Assembly (NCBI GenBank): GCA_016281815.1
Contig: JAEEJK010000083.1
Span: forward strand, 41,312 to 105,311
Direction: 5' to 3'
Length of the DNA: 64,000 nt
Source: Prevotella sp.
GTDB lineage: Bacteria; Bacteroidota; Bacteroidia; Bacteroidales; Bacteroidaceae
In this document: in pieces, positions 28,008 to 37,432 of the stretch
How positions within the stretch are numbered: the stretch's first letter is position 1
How the letters are laid out: every line of letters begins with the position of its first letter
Program-made: the position numbers and the translations under genes
The notes under the pieces: model-generated
The model's input: only the letters and a program-made list of their open reading frames with translations
Database searches by the model: none
Told to the model about the DNA's origin: nothing

Positions 28008-28037
28008 ACAAAAAGCCAAGTTTTTGTTTTGCATTGC
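27998..28037 (-). terminator. 17-bp perfect hairpin downstream of the FadL-like gene
   Basis: Arms 27998-28014 and 28021-28037 are perfect reverse complements (17 bp) around a 6-nt loop, 21 nt after the FadL-like stop. It is AT-rich, with a run of five T and a TTTT tract inside the arm, but no uridine run follows it on the minus strand. Its position fits a terminator, and it overlaps the next operon's -33 box. Confidence 0.6.
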
Positions 28038-28057
28038 CGATACATCCATTATTTATT

Positions 28058-29716
28058 TTATAAGGTCACTTCCACCCCCACGCCAATCACACGGTTGGTG
28101 CGAGTGAACGACTCTTTCTGCTCGGGCATTGTAAGTCCCAGTCCTGCCATGGTGCGCTCAGGAGTAGTCTTGTCGTAGTCGCTGTAATTGGTCTGGAAAT
28201 AAGCGGCATTAAGTTTCACCTTATCGCTGAGTTGATAACCTAGACCCACTCCAAACGTCCATGAATTGACTACAAACGACATGTCGTTCATATAGTCATC
28301 CGTCAATTGATAACGTGTCAACTGCGCGCCGCCGCTCACCTGCAATTTCTTTGTGATATCCCACTCTGCGCCTGCCAGATACTCGTTGGTGCCGCCATCC
28401 AGCAGTTTCTCCGAATGCTCATACCAATGGGCATCCGTGTCATAGAAATGATGATAACCGAGATTGAGCCTCACATCGGGAGTGACCGACCACTGTGCAC
28501 CAAGAGCGAGTTGTGCGGGTGCATCCTCCGGCACCTCCGTCCCATCCACAAACTTGTTGGTGGCGGCAATGACGGTGGCCTCCTTCAGTGAAGAGTTGTT
28601 CTTCATACGCATGCGGGTCTTGAACTCATACTTGGCAGCCAGGTTGAAGGGACCTGTCTTGAAGTCGATGCCGAGGACGGGAGCGACACCCCATCCTGAT
28701 TGGTCGGATTTCAGGTTGACACCATTTGAATAAGGAGCGAGGGTCTCTGCGCTGGCTGTCACCTCATCACTGACTCCCTGCAACTGCTGTCCGGCAGCCT
28801 GCAATTGCTGTCCCTTCTGGGTGAGTGCCTGTACCTCAGGTGTCTGCATGGCCTGCTCACGGGTCATGCCGGCTGCCATATAGCCGTTTACATACTGTGT
28901 GATACCATCCTGCACCTGGGCATTGAGTCCCGACAACACCGATCTGGCATCGGACACTCCCTTGATGACACCCTCGAAATATTCAGGCAGCGTGAGTCCG
29001 CTGTTTCCGTTCATCACACGGATGTTGTTCAGTCGGGCCTCATAAGAGGCTGAGCCATAGAGTAAGCGCAGTCCTCCATATACCGAGAGATGTTCGTTCA
29101 CCTTGTAGGCAGCACCCATCTGAACACCAAAATAATATTGCTTTCCCTTCATGTATCCGTCGACATCATATCCTGTGACAGAAGGAACTCCGACACCCAG
29201 CGAAGATATTTGAGAGTTCAGGGCGTTGGACACATACATCAGGCGGCTGGCAATGGCACCCACTACGGTTTCAAACGAACCGAGTCCTTCGCTGAACTCA
29301 CACTGTCCGCCTCCGCCAGGCACCGAGAAATTGAACTGGAAACTCCATTTGTTTTTATTGTATGCAGCCTGCAAAGACGGGATGAAAGGCGCATTGGCAA
29401 TACCCTCAAATGTCTTGGTATCCTGTCCGTTGTTCTTGATGCCGAGGGTGTATAATGAACTCTTCGAGAGGATAGAACGGGTCTGGTGGGCATACTGCCA
29501 GTTGAAGCCTATATGCAGGCCGTCACTGAGAAAAGCCACACCTGCCGGGTTGGAATAAACACCATCCAAACCGATGGCAGCATCACGCGCCGGATTTCGA
29601 AGAAAATTCACACTTTGATTGGTATTGGTCAGGATACCTCCTGCAAATGTTGTCACTGAAACAAGAATGGCTCCAGCCATTCCCAACAATCTTTTTTTAC
29701 ACATTTTAAACTTCAT
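28058..29716 (-). CDS. Outer-membrane transport protein, OmpP1/FadL/TodX family
   Basis: A 552-residue beta-barrel protein. Signal peptide around residues 1-26 (KKRLLGMAGAILVSVTTFAGG), then the FadL-type N-terminal segment NFLRNPARDAAIGLDGVYSNPAG, which forms the plug. Alternating barrel strands continue to the C-terminal aromatic/hydrophobic end. A central Gln-rich insertion (about residues 230-310) looks like an extended coiled segment. The likely role is diffusion of hydrophobic compounds across the outer membrane. The ATG at 29716 follows the promoter; Met5 is an alternative. Confidence 0.88.
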   Translation of the reverse strand: MKFKMCKKRLLGMAGAILVSVTTFAGGILTNTNQSVNFLRNPARDAAIGLDGVYSNPAGVAFLSDGLHIGFNWQYAHQTRSILSKSSLYTLGIKNNGQDTKTFEGIANAPFIPSLQAAYNKNKWSFQFNFSVPGGGGQCEFSEGLGSFETVVGAIASRLMYVSNALNSQISSLGVGVPSVTGYDVDGYMKGKQYYFGVQMGAAYKVNEHLSVYGGLRLLYGSASYEARLNNIRVMNGNSGLTLPEYFEGVIKGVSDARSVLSGLNAQVQDGITQYVNGYMAAGMTREQAMQTPEVQALTQKGQQLQAAGQQLQGVSDEVTASAETLAPYSNGVNLKSDQSGWGVAPVLGIDFKTGPFNLAAKYEFKTRMRMKNNSSLKEATVIAATNKFVDGTEVPEDAPAQLALGAQWSVTPDVRLNLGYHHFYDTDAHWYEHSEKLLDGGTNEYLAGAEWDITKKLQVSGGAQLTRYQLTDDYMNDMSFVVNSWTFGVGLGYQLSDKVKLNAAYFQTNYSDYDKTTPERTMAGLGLTMPEQKESFTRTNRVIGVGVEVTL

Positions 29717-29733
29717 TGGTTGAAAATTGTTTG

Positions 29734-29741
29734 CAAAGGTA
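29734..29741 (-). promoter_or_regulatory. Bacteroidota -7 element for the FadL-like gene
   Basis: The minus strand reads TACCTTTG, 18 nt upstream of the ATG at 29716. No clear -33 box. Confidence 0.55.
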
Positions 29742-29872
29742 AATAAATTGTTCCCAATTTCGGGAGCAAGCACCCAATAGATTAACTTACATTAACAATT
29801 TTCAGCCATCAAATTGCACAAAATTCCACTTTTGTGCAAGAAAAGCGGATAATTGTGCACGCAAACAACAGG

Positions 29873-31939
29873 CTATTCAGTCTTTTTTTCCTCCGGATAT
29901 TTGATGCGTGTATGGTAAATGCTTTTGAGACGGTCGATGAGCACCTGCTTGGCCACAGCGATGTCATGGAAGGTAATGGGGCACTCGCGGAAGAAGCCCT
30001 CCTTCACTTGTTTGTCAATCAGTTCGTTGACCATTTTGCTGATGGTCTCGTCAGTATACTCATCGAGAGACTTAGATGCCGCTTCCACTGAGTCGGCCAT
30101 CATGAGGATAGCCTGCTCCTTGGTTTCAGGATTGGGACCGGGATATGAGAAAATGCCAGGATCGACCTCCTCATTGGGATGCGCGTTCTTGTACTTGACA
30201 TAGAAATAAGTGGCCATGCCCTTCCCGTGATGAGTGAGGATGAATCCCTTGATGACATCGGGCAGGTTATATTTCTCTGCCAGGCGCTGTCCGCTGATCA
30301 CATGTCCGACGATCACTTTGGCACTCTCTTTCTCCGTGAGTCTGCTGTGGGGACTGAAACCCGCTTGATTTTCAATGAAGAATGCGGGATTGTCCATCTT
30401 TCCGATGTCATGATAGAGTGCTCCGGTTCTCACAAGCAACTGGTCAGCACCGACACGCCGGGCTATCTCTGCCGCCAGGTTGCCCACCGTGGTGGAATGG
30501 GCAAACGTTCCAGGAGCCTTCTCGCTGAGCATTCTCAGCAATGGCTGATTGCTGTCGGAGAGTTCATAAAACGTGATTTTCGACAAGAAACCAAAGAATT
30601 TCTCAATGAGATACATGAGCGGGTAGGCCAGGAGCAGGAGCACACCGCTGACCGCTAGATGGAAGAACCTGCTGTCGTCGAGAATCCCCAGTTGCCTTGT
30701 CTGGATAACCCCGATGGCATAATAAATAATGAAGGCACAAATAGTGCCCGTGATGGCGGCGTTGAACAGGTGTGCCCTTCTCGACATGTCACCGAGTGTG
30801 TAGATGGCAGCCAGACCTGCAGCCATCTCTATGATGACGAACTCATACTGACCTTCCAATGCCACAGATGCGATGAAGATGGTAGCGGCATGAGTCATGA
30901 ATGCGGTCCGGGAATCGAGGAACACCCGTGTGATCATAGGCACAATGGCAAACGGTATGATGTATACACTGAGCAGCATTCTCCTCACCATCAAAGAGAC
31001 AATCAGGTTGAAGAGTGTGATCATCAGGTAGAGCATCAGCAATTTACGCGGCTTCTTAAAGAAGTCGTAGCGGTAAATCATCAGATAGATGGTAAATAGG
31101 AGCACGAAGACAAGGACATAGATGATCTGACCGATGAGCACGTTGCGCACACTGACCTGATCACTCCTCTTTTTTGTCTCATTCTTCTTCTGCTCATACG
31201 ATTTGATTTTCTGGTATGTCTTGTCTGTGATAATCTCCCCCTTGTCGACAATTCTCTCGTTCACGCTCACCATTCCCTCACTTGGTGCTATCTCGCTCAT
31301 CGACTCTTTGAGCAAAATTTCGTTGATCTTCTTAGCATCCACCAAATTGGGCTTCACATAATTGTTGAGGTTGAATTTCTCCAACTCTTCCCTGTGCTGG
31401 GACAATTCGTCATCCAAGAAAAGCCTTCCATAGACATCTGATACCCTGGGCAGGTCTTTGACACATTCGCAGATACCCTCATCATCCACATAAACCTTGA
31501 TGGAGTCAGAGTAATTTTCCATCACCTTGGAACGCTCCTCCTCACTCAGAATGCCTCTGTCATAGATGGAGTGCAGAATTCTGACAATGGAAGATTGATA
31601 TTCCTTGAGCACACCGGTGGAGTCCTGCTCCGCCTGCGAGATGAATTCTGCAATCGCATCGTCGCCGATTTTCTTTTCCTTCTGGTATGCATATTGGTAA
31701 GTCTTCCGATTCCTGATGGAATCATTTCTCAGCATCTCCTCACTCTTGAGCACAGGAAACTCAATATCAGAGATGAGCATGTCATAAGTCCACGGTTTTC
31801 CTATATCATACACATACTCCTTACCAGGTTTGCGCGGCAGCGCCCATACGATAACAGCAGTGGTCGCCAAGACAAGAATGACAATGGTGGCCCACGACAG
31901 AAGCGAACGGTTTTTTACGATGCTGAACAAATTCATCAT
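29873..31939 (-). CDS. 7TM-HD phosphodiesterase, PgpH-like
   Basis: A 688-residue protein. N-terminal helix (residues 13-34), extracytoplasmic 7TMR-HDED domain (about 35-265), seven helices (about 270-450) and a cytosolic HD domain with A-L-Y-H-D-I-G-K and F-I-L-T-H-H-G-K-G. This is the layout of PgpH, which hydrolyses the second messenger c-di-AMP. The role in potassium or cell-wall homeostasis is inferred from the family. It is divergent from gltX and 156 nt upstream of the FadL-like gene. Confidence 0.88.
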   Translation of the reverse strand: MMNLFSIVKNRSLLSWATIVILVLATTAVIVWALPRKPGKEYVYDIGKPWTYDMLISDIEFPVLKSEEMLRNDSIRNRKTYQYAYQKEKKIGDDAIAEFISQAEQDSTGVLKEYQSSIVRILHSIYDRGILSEEERSKVMENYSDSIKVYVDDEGICECVKDLPRVSDVYGRLFLDDELSQHREELEKFNLNNYVKPNLVDAKKINEILLKESMSEIAPSEGMVSVNERIVDKGEIITDKTYQKIKSYEQKKNETKKRSDQVSVRNVLIGQIIYVLVFVLLFTIYLMIYRYDFFKKPRKLLMLYLMITLFNLIVSLMVRRMLLSVYIIPFAIVPMITRVFLDSRTAFMTHAATIFIASVALEGQYEFVIIEMAAGLAAIYTLGDMSRRAHLFNAAITGTICAFIIYYAIGVIQTRQLGILDDSRFFHLAVSGVLLLLAYPLMYLIEKFFGFLSKITFYELSDSNQPLLRMLSEKAPGTFAHSTTVGNLAAEIARRVGADQLLVRTGALYHDIGKMDNPAFFIENQAGFSPHSRLTEKESAKVIVGHVISGQRLAEKYNLPDVIKGFILTHHGKGMATYFYVKYKNAHPNEEVDPGIFSYPGPNPETKEQAILMMADSVEAASKSLDEYTDETISKMVNELIDKQVKEGFFRECPITFHDIAVAKQVLIDRLKSIYHTRIKYPEEKKTE

Positions 31940-32014
31940 ATAGTCCTAATGGCATTTGATGGGGCGAAAATACGAAAAAAATCTGATATTTCCTCTATTA
32001 CGGAAAAAAAGCAT

Positions 32015-32022
32015 TAAATTTG
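32015..32022 (+). promoter_or_regulatory. Bacteroidota -7 element for gltX
   Basis: TAAATTTG matches TAnnTTTG, 24 nt before the gltX ATG. The -33 region (CCTC/TATT) is poor. Confidence 0.5.
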
Positions 32023-32045
32023 CACGAAATTTAAGATAAACCATC

Positions 32046-33563
32046 ATGGAAGAGAGAAAAGTTAGGGTGCGTTTTGCCCCCAGTCCCACAGGACCTTTAC
32101 ATATCGGCGGTGTCCGCACTGCCTTATACAACTATCTTTTTGCCAAGCAGCACGGAGGCAGTCTGGTGCTACGTATCGAAGACACCGACTCCACACGCCT
32201 TGTTCCCGGAGCCGAGGAATATATCCTTGAGTCATTCAGGTGGCTTGGCATCAAATTTGACGAAGGTGTGTCCATCGGCGGCAACTATGGTCCATACCGA
32301 CAGAGTGAGCGGCGCAAGATATACCGCCGCTATGTAGACCAACTGCTTGAGGACGACAAAGCATACATTGCTTTCGACACCCCCGAGGAACTGGATGCCA
32401 AACGTGCGGAGATTCCCAATTTCCAGTATGATGCCCGCACACGCGGAATGATGCGCAACTCACTGACTCTTTCCCGAGAGGAAGTGGATGACCTGATCAA
32501 TGACGGCACGCAATATGTGGTACGCTTCAAGGTCACCCCTGGCGAGGCTGTCCATATCAACGACATCATCCGAGGTGATGTGTGCATCATGAGCGACGTG
32601 GTCGACGACAAGGTGCTCTACAAGAGTGCTGATGACCTGCCCACCTATCATCTCGCCAACATTGTCGACGACCACCTGATGGAAATCACACATGTGATCC
32701 GTGGCGAGGAGTGGTTGCCCAGTTCACCTCTTCACGTGTTGCTTTACCGCGCCCTCGGATGGGAGAGCACCATGCCCCGCTTCGCTCACCTGCCTTTGCT
32801 GCTGAAGCCAGAGGGCAAGGGAAAGTTGTCGAAGCGCGACGGCGACCGTCTCGGTTTTCCTGTGTTCCCCTTGGAGTGGCATGATCCGAAAACCGGTGAT
32901 GTGTCGAGCGGATACCGCGAGAGCGGCTATTTCCCTGAAGCCATCATCAACTTTCTCGCACTGCTGGGATGGAATCCTGGCACCGAACAAGAAGTGTTCT
33001 CCCTTGAAAAATTGGTGGGGCTCTTCGACCTCTCGAAATGCTCCAAGTCCGGTGCCCGCTTCGACTATCAGAAATGCATTTGGTTCAACCATGAGTACAT
33101 GCTCAACAAGAGCGATGAGGAAATCGCCAAACTGTTTGCCCCCATCGTTGCCGGCAATGGTGTGGATGAACCTCTTTCCCGCATCATCCAGGTGGTGTCG
33201 ATGATGAAAGACCGTGTCAACTTTGTGAAGGAACTCTGGCCTTTGTGCTCATTCTTCTTCATTCCACCCACCAGTTATGACGAGAAGACGGTGCGCAAGC
33301 GCTGGAAAGAGGACTCGGCTCTTGTAATGGGCGAGTTGGCCACACTATTGGAGTCTCTTGACGACTTCTCCTTGGAGAACCAAGAGCGCGAGGTGCGTGC
33401 CTGGATTGATGCCAAGGGCTACAAACTGGGAGATGTGATGAATGCGTTCCGACTGGCATTGGTAGGCATCGGAAAGGGTCCGGGCATGTTCGATATCTCC
33501 GCCTTCCTTGGCCGTGAGGAAACCCTTCGGCGGCTTCGCCGCGCCATCAAGGTGCTGGGTTAG
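32046..33563 (+). CDS. gltX: Glutamyl-tRNA synthetase
   Basis: A 505-residue class I aminoacyl-tRNA synthetase. The HIGH motif is in [15 protein letters not shown], the KMSKS loop is K-L-S-K-R-D-G, and LRIEDTD is the GluRS-specific block. A C-terminal anticodon-binding helical domain is present. It charges tRNA-Glu with glutamate in the cytosol. Length and architecture are normal. Confidence 0.97.
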   Translation: MEERKVRVRFAPSPTGPLHIGGVRTALYNYLFAKQHGGSLVLRIEDTDSTRLVPGAEEYILESFRWLGIKFDEGVSIGGNYGPYRQSERRKIYRRYVDQLLEDDKAYIAFDTPEELDAKRAEIPNFQYDARTRGMMRNSLTLSREEVDDLINDGTQYVVRFKVTPGEAVHINDIIRGDVCIMSDVVDDKVLYKSADDLPTYHLANIVDDHLMEITHVIRGEEWLPSSPLHVLLYRALGWESTMPRFAHLPLLLKPEGKGKLSKRDGDRLGFPVFPLEWHDPKTGDVSSGYRESGYFPEAIINFLALLGWNPGTEQEVFSLEKLVGLFDLSKCSKSGARFDYQKCIWFNHEYMLNKSDEEIAKLFAPIVAGNGVDEPLSRIIQVVSMMKDRVNFVKELWPLCSFFFIPPTSYDEKTVRKRWKEDSALVMGELATLLESLDDFSLENQEREVRAWIDAKGYKLGDVMNAFRLALVGIGKGPGMFDISAFLGREETLRRLRRAIKVLG

Positions 33564-33611
33564 TCTTTTTCAAACCACAGCACTGTCTCAACGGAGAAAA
33601 CCTGTTAGGAA

Positions 33612-34829
33612 TTGTACAACATCCTGATATACCTCTATCTGGCTGGCGTTGCCATCTACAGTCTTTTTGACGAGAAGGTACGCAAGATGTGGCGTGGAGA
33701 ACGTGCCGCCTTTGATGTGTTGCGCCAGTCTGTCATTCCTGGTGCCGATTACATCTGGTTTCACGCAGCCTCATTGGGCGAGTTTGAGCAAGGTCGCCCT
33801 CTGATGGAGGCACTGCGCCGCGACCATCCTGAGTACAAGATCTTGCTTACCTTTTTCTCGCCTTCAGGCTATGAGGTGCGCAAAAACTACGAAGGAGCCG
33901 ACATCATCTGTTACCTTCCGCTTGACACGCCGATCAACGCCATCCGCTTCCTTCGCCTGGTGCGCCCTGTGAAGGCCTTCTTCATCAAATATGAGTTTTG
34001 GTACAACTATCTTCATATCCTGCGCCACCGCGGCATTCCGGTATACAGTGTGTCGAGCATATTCAGGCCCAGCCAGGTGTTTTTCAGATGGTATGGCCAT
34101 GAATATGCGCATGTGCTGCGCTGCGTCACCCATTTCTTCGTGCAGAATGAGGAGAGCCGACGTCTGCTCGAGGGCATTGGTCTCCGCAATGCCACGGTAG
34201 TGGGTGACACCCGTTTCGACCGCGTGCTCCAGATCAAGTCTGCCGCCCGTCAGTTACCCATTGCCGAGGCTTTCAGCAAGGGGCACAAGGTGTTTGTAGC
34301 AGGTTCCAGTTGGCCGCCTGACGAGGAAGTGTTCATCAAATATTTCAACAGCCATCCCGACTGGCGCCTCATCATCGCCCCTCATGTGATAGGCGATGAT
34401 CATCTGCGCCAGATTCATTCCCTGCTCAACATGCCCACCGTGCACTACACCGATACCACCCCAGAGGAGGCGGTAAAGGCCAGGTGCCTGATTATCAACT
34501 GCTTTGGTTTGCTGTCGAGCATATACCAATATGGCCAGGTGGCATATGTTGGCGGAGGATTCGGTGTGGGAATCCACAATGTATTGGAAGCCGCAGTATG
34601 GGACATGCCTGTCATTTTCGGTCCCAACAACAAGCGTTTTCAGGAAGCACAGGGACTGCTTGCCAGCGGCGGTGGCTTTGAAATCGACAGTTATGAGACA
34701 TTCGACGAACTGATGGACCATCTCGACACGGATGCCAACAAACTCCTTCAGGCGAGTCAGGCAGCTGGCACTTTCGTCAAGGGACAGGCTGGAGCCACAG
34801 CCAAGGTGCTGGAGGCTGTGAAGTTATAA
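33612..34829 (+). CDS. waaA: 3-deoxy-D-manno-octulosonic-acid (Kdo) transferase
   Basis: A 405-residue GT-B enzyme with an N-terminal membrane anchor (residues 1-20: LIYLYLAGVAIYSL). The conserved acceptor-side motif H-A-A-S-L-G-E-F-E is present, and the C-terminal VGGGFGVGIHNVLEAAVW matches WaaA/KdtA. It transfers Kdo from CMP-Kdo to lipid IVA on the inner face of the inner membrane. The only plausible start is TTG at 33612, because an in-frame TAG lies two codons upstream and later ATGs would delete the anchor. Its stop overlaps the convergent carbonic anhydrase gene by six bases. Confidence 0.95.
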   Translation: MYNILIYLYLAGVAIYSLFDEKVRKMWRGERAAFDVLRQSVIPGADYIWFHAASLGEFEQGRPLMEALRRDHPEYKILLTFFSPSGYEVRKNYEGADIICYLPLDTPINAIRFLRLVRPVKAFFIKYEFWYNYLHILRHRGIPVYSVSSIFRPSQVFFRWYGHEYAHVLRCVTHFFVQNEESRRLLEGIGLRNATVVGDTRFDRVLQIKSAARQLPIAEAFSKGHKVFVAGSSWPPDEEVFIKYFNSHPDWRLIIAPHVIGDDHLRQIHSLLNMPTVHYTDTTPEEAVKARCLIINCFGLLSSIYQYGQVAYVGGGFGVGIHNVLEAAVWDMPVIFGPNNKRFQEAQGLLASGGGFEIDSYETFDELMDHLDTDANKLLQASQAAGTFVKGQAGATAKVLEAVKL

Positions 34830-35363
34830 TCCAGACTTGTCGGACTCGTCAGTCTTATCCTCCTCCAGATACCACTTTGAATATCCCACGTAATGGGCAG
34901 CAAAACTTTCTGCCTGGTCAGGACGTGTTTTCTTGATGAATTTGGCAGGTACGCCGCCCCAGATCTCATGGTCACCAATGATTGTACCCTGAAGCACCAG
35001 TGCTCCAGCCGCCACGATGGCTCCCTTGCCCACCTCAGCGTTGTCGAGCACAGTGGCTCCCATGCCTATGAGGGCACCTTTCCGTATGGTGCAGGCATGC
35101 ACCGTAGCGTTGTGGCCTATGGAGACATCATCCTCGATAATGGTGGGTCCCACCTCATAAGTGACATGCACACATGCCCCATCCTGTACGTTCACACGGT
35201 TTCCCATGCGGATAAAAGCCACATCACCCCGTACGACAGCATTAAACCAGATGGAACATTCGTCGCCCATCTCCACATCGCCCACAATGGTAGCATTCTC
35301 GCTGAAATAGCAGTCTTTTCCCCATTTGGGTGTCAGACCTTTCACAGATTTAATCAGAGCCAT
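34824..35363 (-). CDS. Gamma-class carbonic anhydrase-like hexapeptide protein
   Basis: A 179-residue left-handed beta-helix protein with hexapeptide repeats. Metal-ligand histidines are seen in V-H-V-T-Y, I-G-H-N-A-T-V-H-A and the Q-D-G region, as in YrdA/CaiE/gamma-CA proteins; R-G-D-V is the family signature. The C-terminal tail (DKTDESDKSGL) is encoded by a 9-nt tandem repeat rather than by family sequence, so the real domain ends near residue 168. A heptanucleotide array fills the gap to the upstream aminotransferase gene. Confidence 0.9.
   Translation of the reverse strand: MALIKSVKGLTPKWGKDCYFSENATIVGDVEMGDECSIWFNAVVRGDVAFIRMGNRVNVQDGACVHVTYEVGPTIIEDDVSIGHNATVHACTIRKGALIGMGATVLDNAEVGKGAIVAAGALVLQGTIIGDHEIWGGVPAKFIKKTRPDQAESFAAHYVGYSKWYLEEDKTDESDKSGL
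34832..34858. repeat. Three 9-nt repeat units encoding the carbonic anhydrase tail
   Basis: Units CAGACTTGT, CGGACTCGT and CAGTCTTAT (plus strand) are related to the CCGACTTGT nonamer array at 49055. They sit in-frame at the 3' end of the gamma-carbonic-anhydrase gene. Confidence 0.6.
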
Positions 35364-35367
35364 TTTT

Positions 35368-35398
35368 ATTGAAAATTGAAGATTGAAAATTGAAAATT
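35368..35398. repeat. Heptanucleotide array ATTGAAA between PatB-like and carbonic anhydrase genes
   Basis: Four units (ATTGAAA, ATTGAAG, ATTGAAA, ATTGAAA) plus a partial unit fill the 33-nt gap. The last bases of the array form the TAA stop of the upstream gene. On the mRNA strand the units read TTTCAAT and end four bases before the downstream ATG. Confidence 0.85.
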
Positions 35399-36566
35399 AT
35401 TTGGCGAGCACTTTGGACATGCTTTCGAGGGCTGTCATCAACTGTGAGCGCGGACAGGCGATATTGACACGGATGAAGCCCTCCCCTTCCTGTTCGCCAT
35501 ACATCGTACCGCTGTTGACCAAAACCTTTCCTTCACTGAGCAGCCGCCGGGTGATCTCATCACTGGTCTGTCCAAGCGGACGGATATCAAGCCAGACGAG
35601 ATAAGTTCCCTCGAGAGTAGTGATTCCCACCTGAGGCATATGCTCGGCAAAATATGCCCTCAGACAGTCATAATTGCTCTTGAGATAGTCACACAACTGG
35701 TCGATCCACCATCCGCTATCATTGTATGCCGCCATCAGCGCCTCGACACCAAACGGATTGACATCACACACCTCATTGATGTTGATGGCACGGTCGATGC
35801 GCTCACGCACCAAACTGTTGTTGCAGATGATGTTGGCAATCTGCAGTCCCGCGATATTGAACGATTTGGAGGGTGAGTTGAGTGTGACTGAGTTGTCAAG
35901 GCACTCTTTCGACACCGATGCGAAAGGAGTGAACCGGTATCCAGGCATGACCAGTTCACAGTGTATCTCATCGGACACCACTCTCACACCGTTTCTCAGG
36001 CAGATATCATTGACATGTCTCAGTTCCTCTTTGGTCCACACCCTCCCAGCGGGATTGTGTGGATTGCAGAGCACAAGCAGCCGCGTCTTGGAGTCAGCGG
36101 CCTTGCGTTCCAGATCGTCGAAATCGATATGGTAGGTGTTGTCCTGATAAATGAGCGGATTCTCCACCACCTGGCATCCGTTGTTGCGCACGGAGGAGAA
36201 GAAGCAGTTGTAAACGGGAGTCTGTATGATGACCTTGTCACCTGGCAGCGTCATGGATTTGATGACGGCAGAGAGGGCTGGTATCACTCCCGAGGTGTAG
36301 ATGATCCATTCGCGGTCGATGTGCCATTGATGACGTTCTCCAAACCATCTGATGATAGCGTCATAATATGCCGGTGGCACCTGGGTGTAACCGAACACGC
36401 CATGCTCCGCTCTTCTCATAATGGCCTCGGTGATGGGCTGGGCCACACGGAAATCCATGTCTGCCACCCACATGGGAATGGCTCCCTGAGCCTCCTCACA
36501 GTCCCACTTTACGCAATGGGTGTTCCTTCTGACGACAGGGGTGTCGAAATCGTGTTGTTTCATCAT
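35397..36566 (-). CDS. MalY/PatB-type PLP-dependent C-S lyase or aminotransferase
   Basis: A 389-residue fold-type I PLP enzyme. PMWVADMDF is the PatB/MalY signature, C-N-P-H-N-P-A-G-R and S-D-E-I-H are cofactor contacts, and the PLP lysine is in SPSKSFNIAGL. Homologues cleave cystathionine or other cysteine conjugates to pyruvate, ammonia and thiol. The first codons are MM; either could start. It overlaps the DUF3737 stop by four bases and sits in an operon from ribD to the carbonic anhydrase gene. Confidence 0.93.
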   Translation of the reverse strand: MMKQHDFDTPVVRRNTHCVKWDCEEAQGAIPMWVADMDFRVAQPITEAIMRRAEHGVFGYTQVPPAYYDAIIRWFGERHQWHIDREWIIYTSGVIPALSAVIKSMTLPGDKVIIQTPVYNCFFSSVRNNGCQVVENPLIYQDNTYHIDFDDLERKAADSKTRLLVLCNPHNPAGRVWTKEELRHVNDICLRNGVRVVSDEIHCELVMPGYRFTPFASVSKECLDNSVTLNSPSKSFNIAGLQIANIICNNSLVRERIDRAININEVCDVNPFGVEALMAAYNDSGWWIDQLCDYLKSNYDCLRAYFAEHMPQVGITTLEGTYLVWLDIRPLGQTSDEITRRLLSEGKVLVNSGTMYGEQEGEGFIRVNIACPRSQLMTALESMSKVLAK

Positions 36567-37411
36567 GCTCTTGTTAGGATTTGACAGTCGGCAGGTCCCT
36601 TGATGTTCTCATCGAGGATGATTTCTCCATAACCGTCGGCGACGATGATACCGCTGGCGGGATTCTTTACGCTCTTGATGATACCTCTGATGTCGGCCTT
36701 CAGTGTGGAATACTCAAAGGCGCGGTCGCACTCAGGGTCGAAGGTACAGTTTTCAAGCACCAGGTCTTGAGCATAACAGAGGGGTTGCTCACCGCCGATG
36801 TGGCAGTTGACAAGCCTGAGGTTCTTGGAGTGCCAACCCAGATATTCTCCGTCAAGGTAAGAGTCGTAGATGGTGACGTTTTCCACCTCCCAGAACGAAT
36901 CCTTGGTGACGATATGGGCATTGTGTATCTCCATATTGCGCACATATTGGAAGACATACTTGCTGTCGCTTTTTAGATTGTTGACCACAATGTTCCTGCT
37001 ACCCATAAAAGGATAAGTGCCTTCATGCAGCACCACATTGTCGATGTGCAGTCCGTCGATGTTCCAAAAGGTCTCGTCGGCATCGTTGATGGTGACATTG
37101 CGCAATTTGAGGTTGTGCATCTCTCTGAAAAACTTCGGACCGTCAATCACGCAGTCAGCCATCTCCATATCGTTGGAGTACCAGATGGCAGACCTGGAGC
37201 CTGGCGCGAAATAGCAGTTGGTGATAAGACTTCTGTCAACATGCCACAAGGGATATTTCCCCTCGAAGCGGCAGTGGTCACATTCGATATCGCTGCATTC
37301 CTTGATGCCCGACTCCCCCTCGGTGATGGTGACGTTCTCCAGTCGGAGTCCGTGTGACTCAAAGAGCGGGCGCTCGCCACCGAAAGACTGTTTTTTTATT
37401 ATTTTCTTCAT
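36563..37411 (-). CDS. DUF3737 right-handed beta-helix protein
   Basis: A 282-residue protein made of about twelve beta-helix coils with repeated pattern (L-x-N-x-x-I...). The opening KKQSFGGERPLF and the blocks GKYPLWHVD and DETFWNIDG are typical of DUF3737 proteins. There is no signal peptide, so it is cytosolic, and its function is unknown. It starts 21 nt after the ribD stop and overlaps the PatB-like gene, so all are likely one transcript. Confidence 0.88.
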   Translation of the reverse strand: MKKIIKKQSFGGERPLFESHGLRLENVTITEGESGIKECSDIECDHCRFEGKYPLWHVDRSLITNCYFAPGSRSAIWYSNDMEMADCVIDGPKFFREMHNLKLRNVTINDADETFWNIDGLHIDNVVLHEGTYPFMGSRNIVVNNLKSDSKYVFQYVRNMEIHNAHIVTKDSFWEVENVTIYDSYLDGEYLGWHSKNLRLVNCHIGGEQPLCYAQDLVLENCTFDPECDRAFEYSTLKADIRGIIKSVKNPASGIIVADGYGEIILDENIKGPADCQILTRA

Positions 37412-37432
37412 TATTTCAGGTTATTCTCTGCT

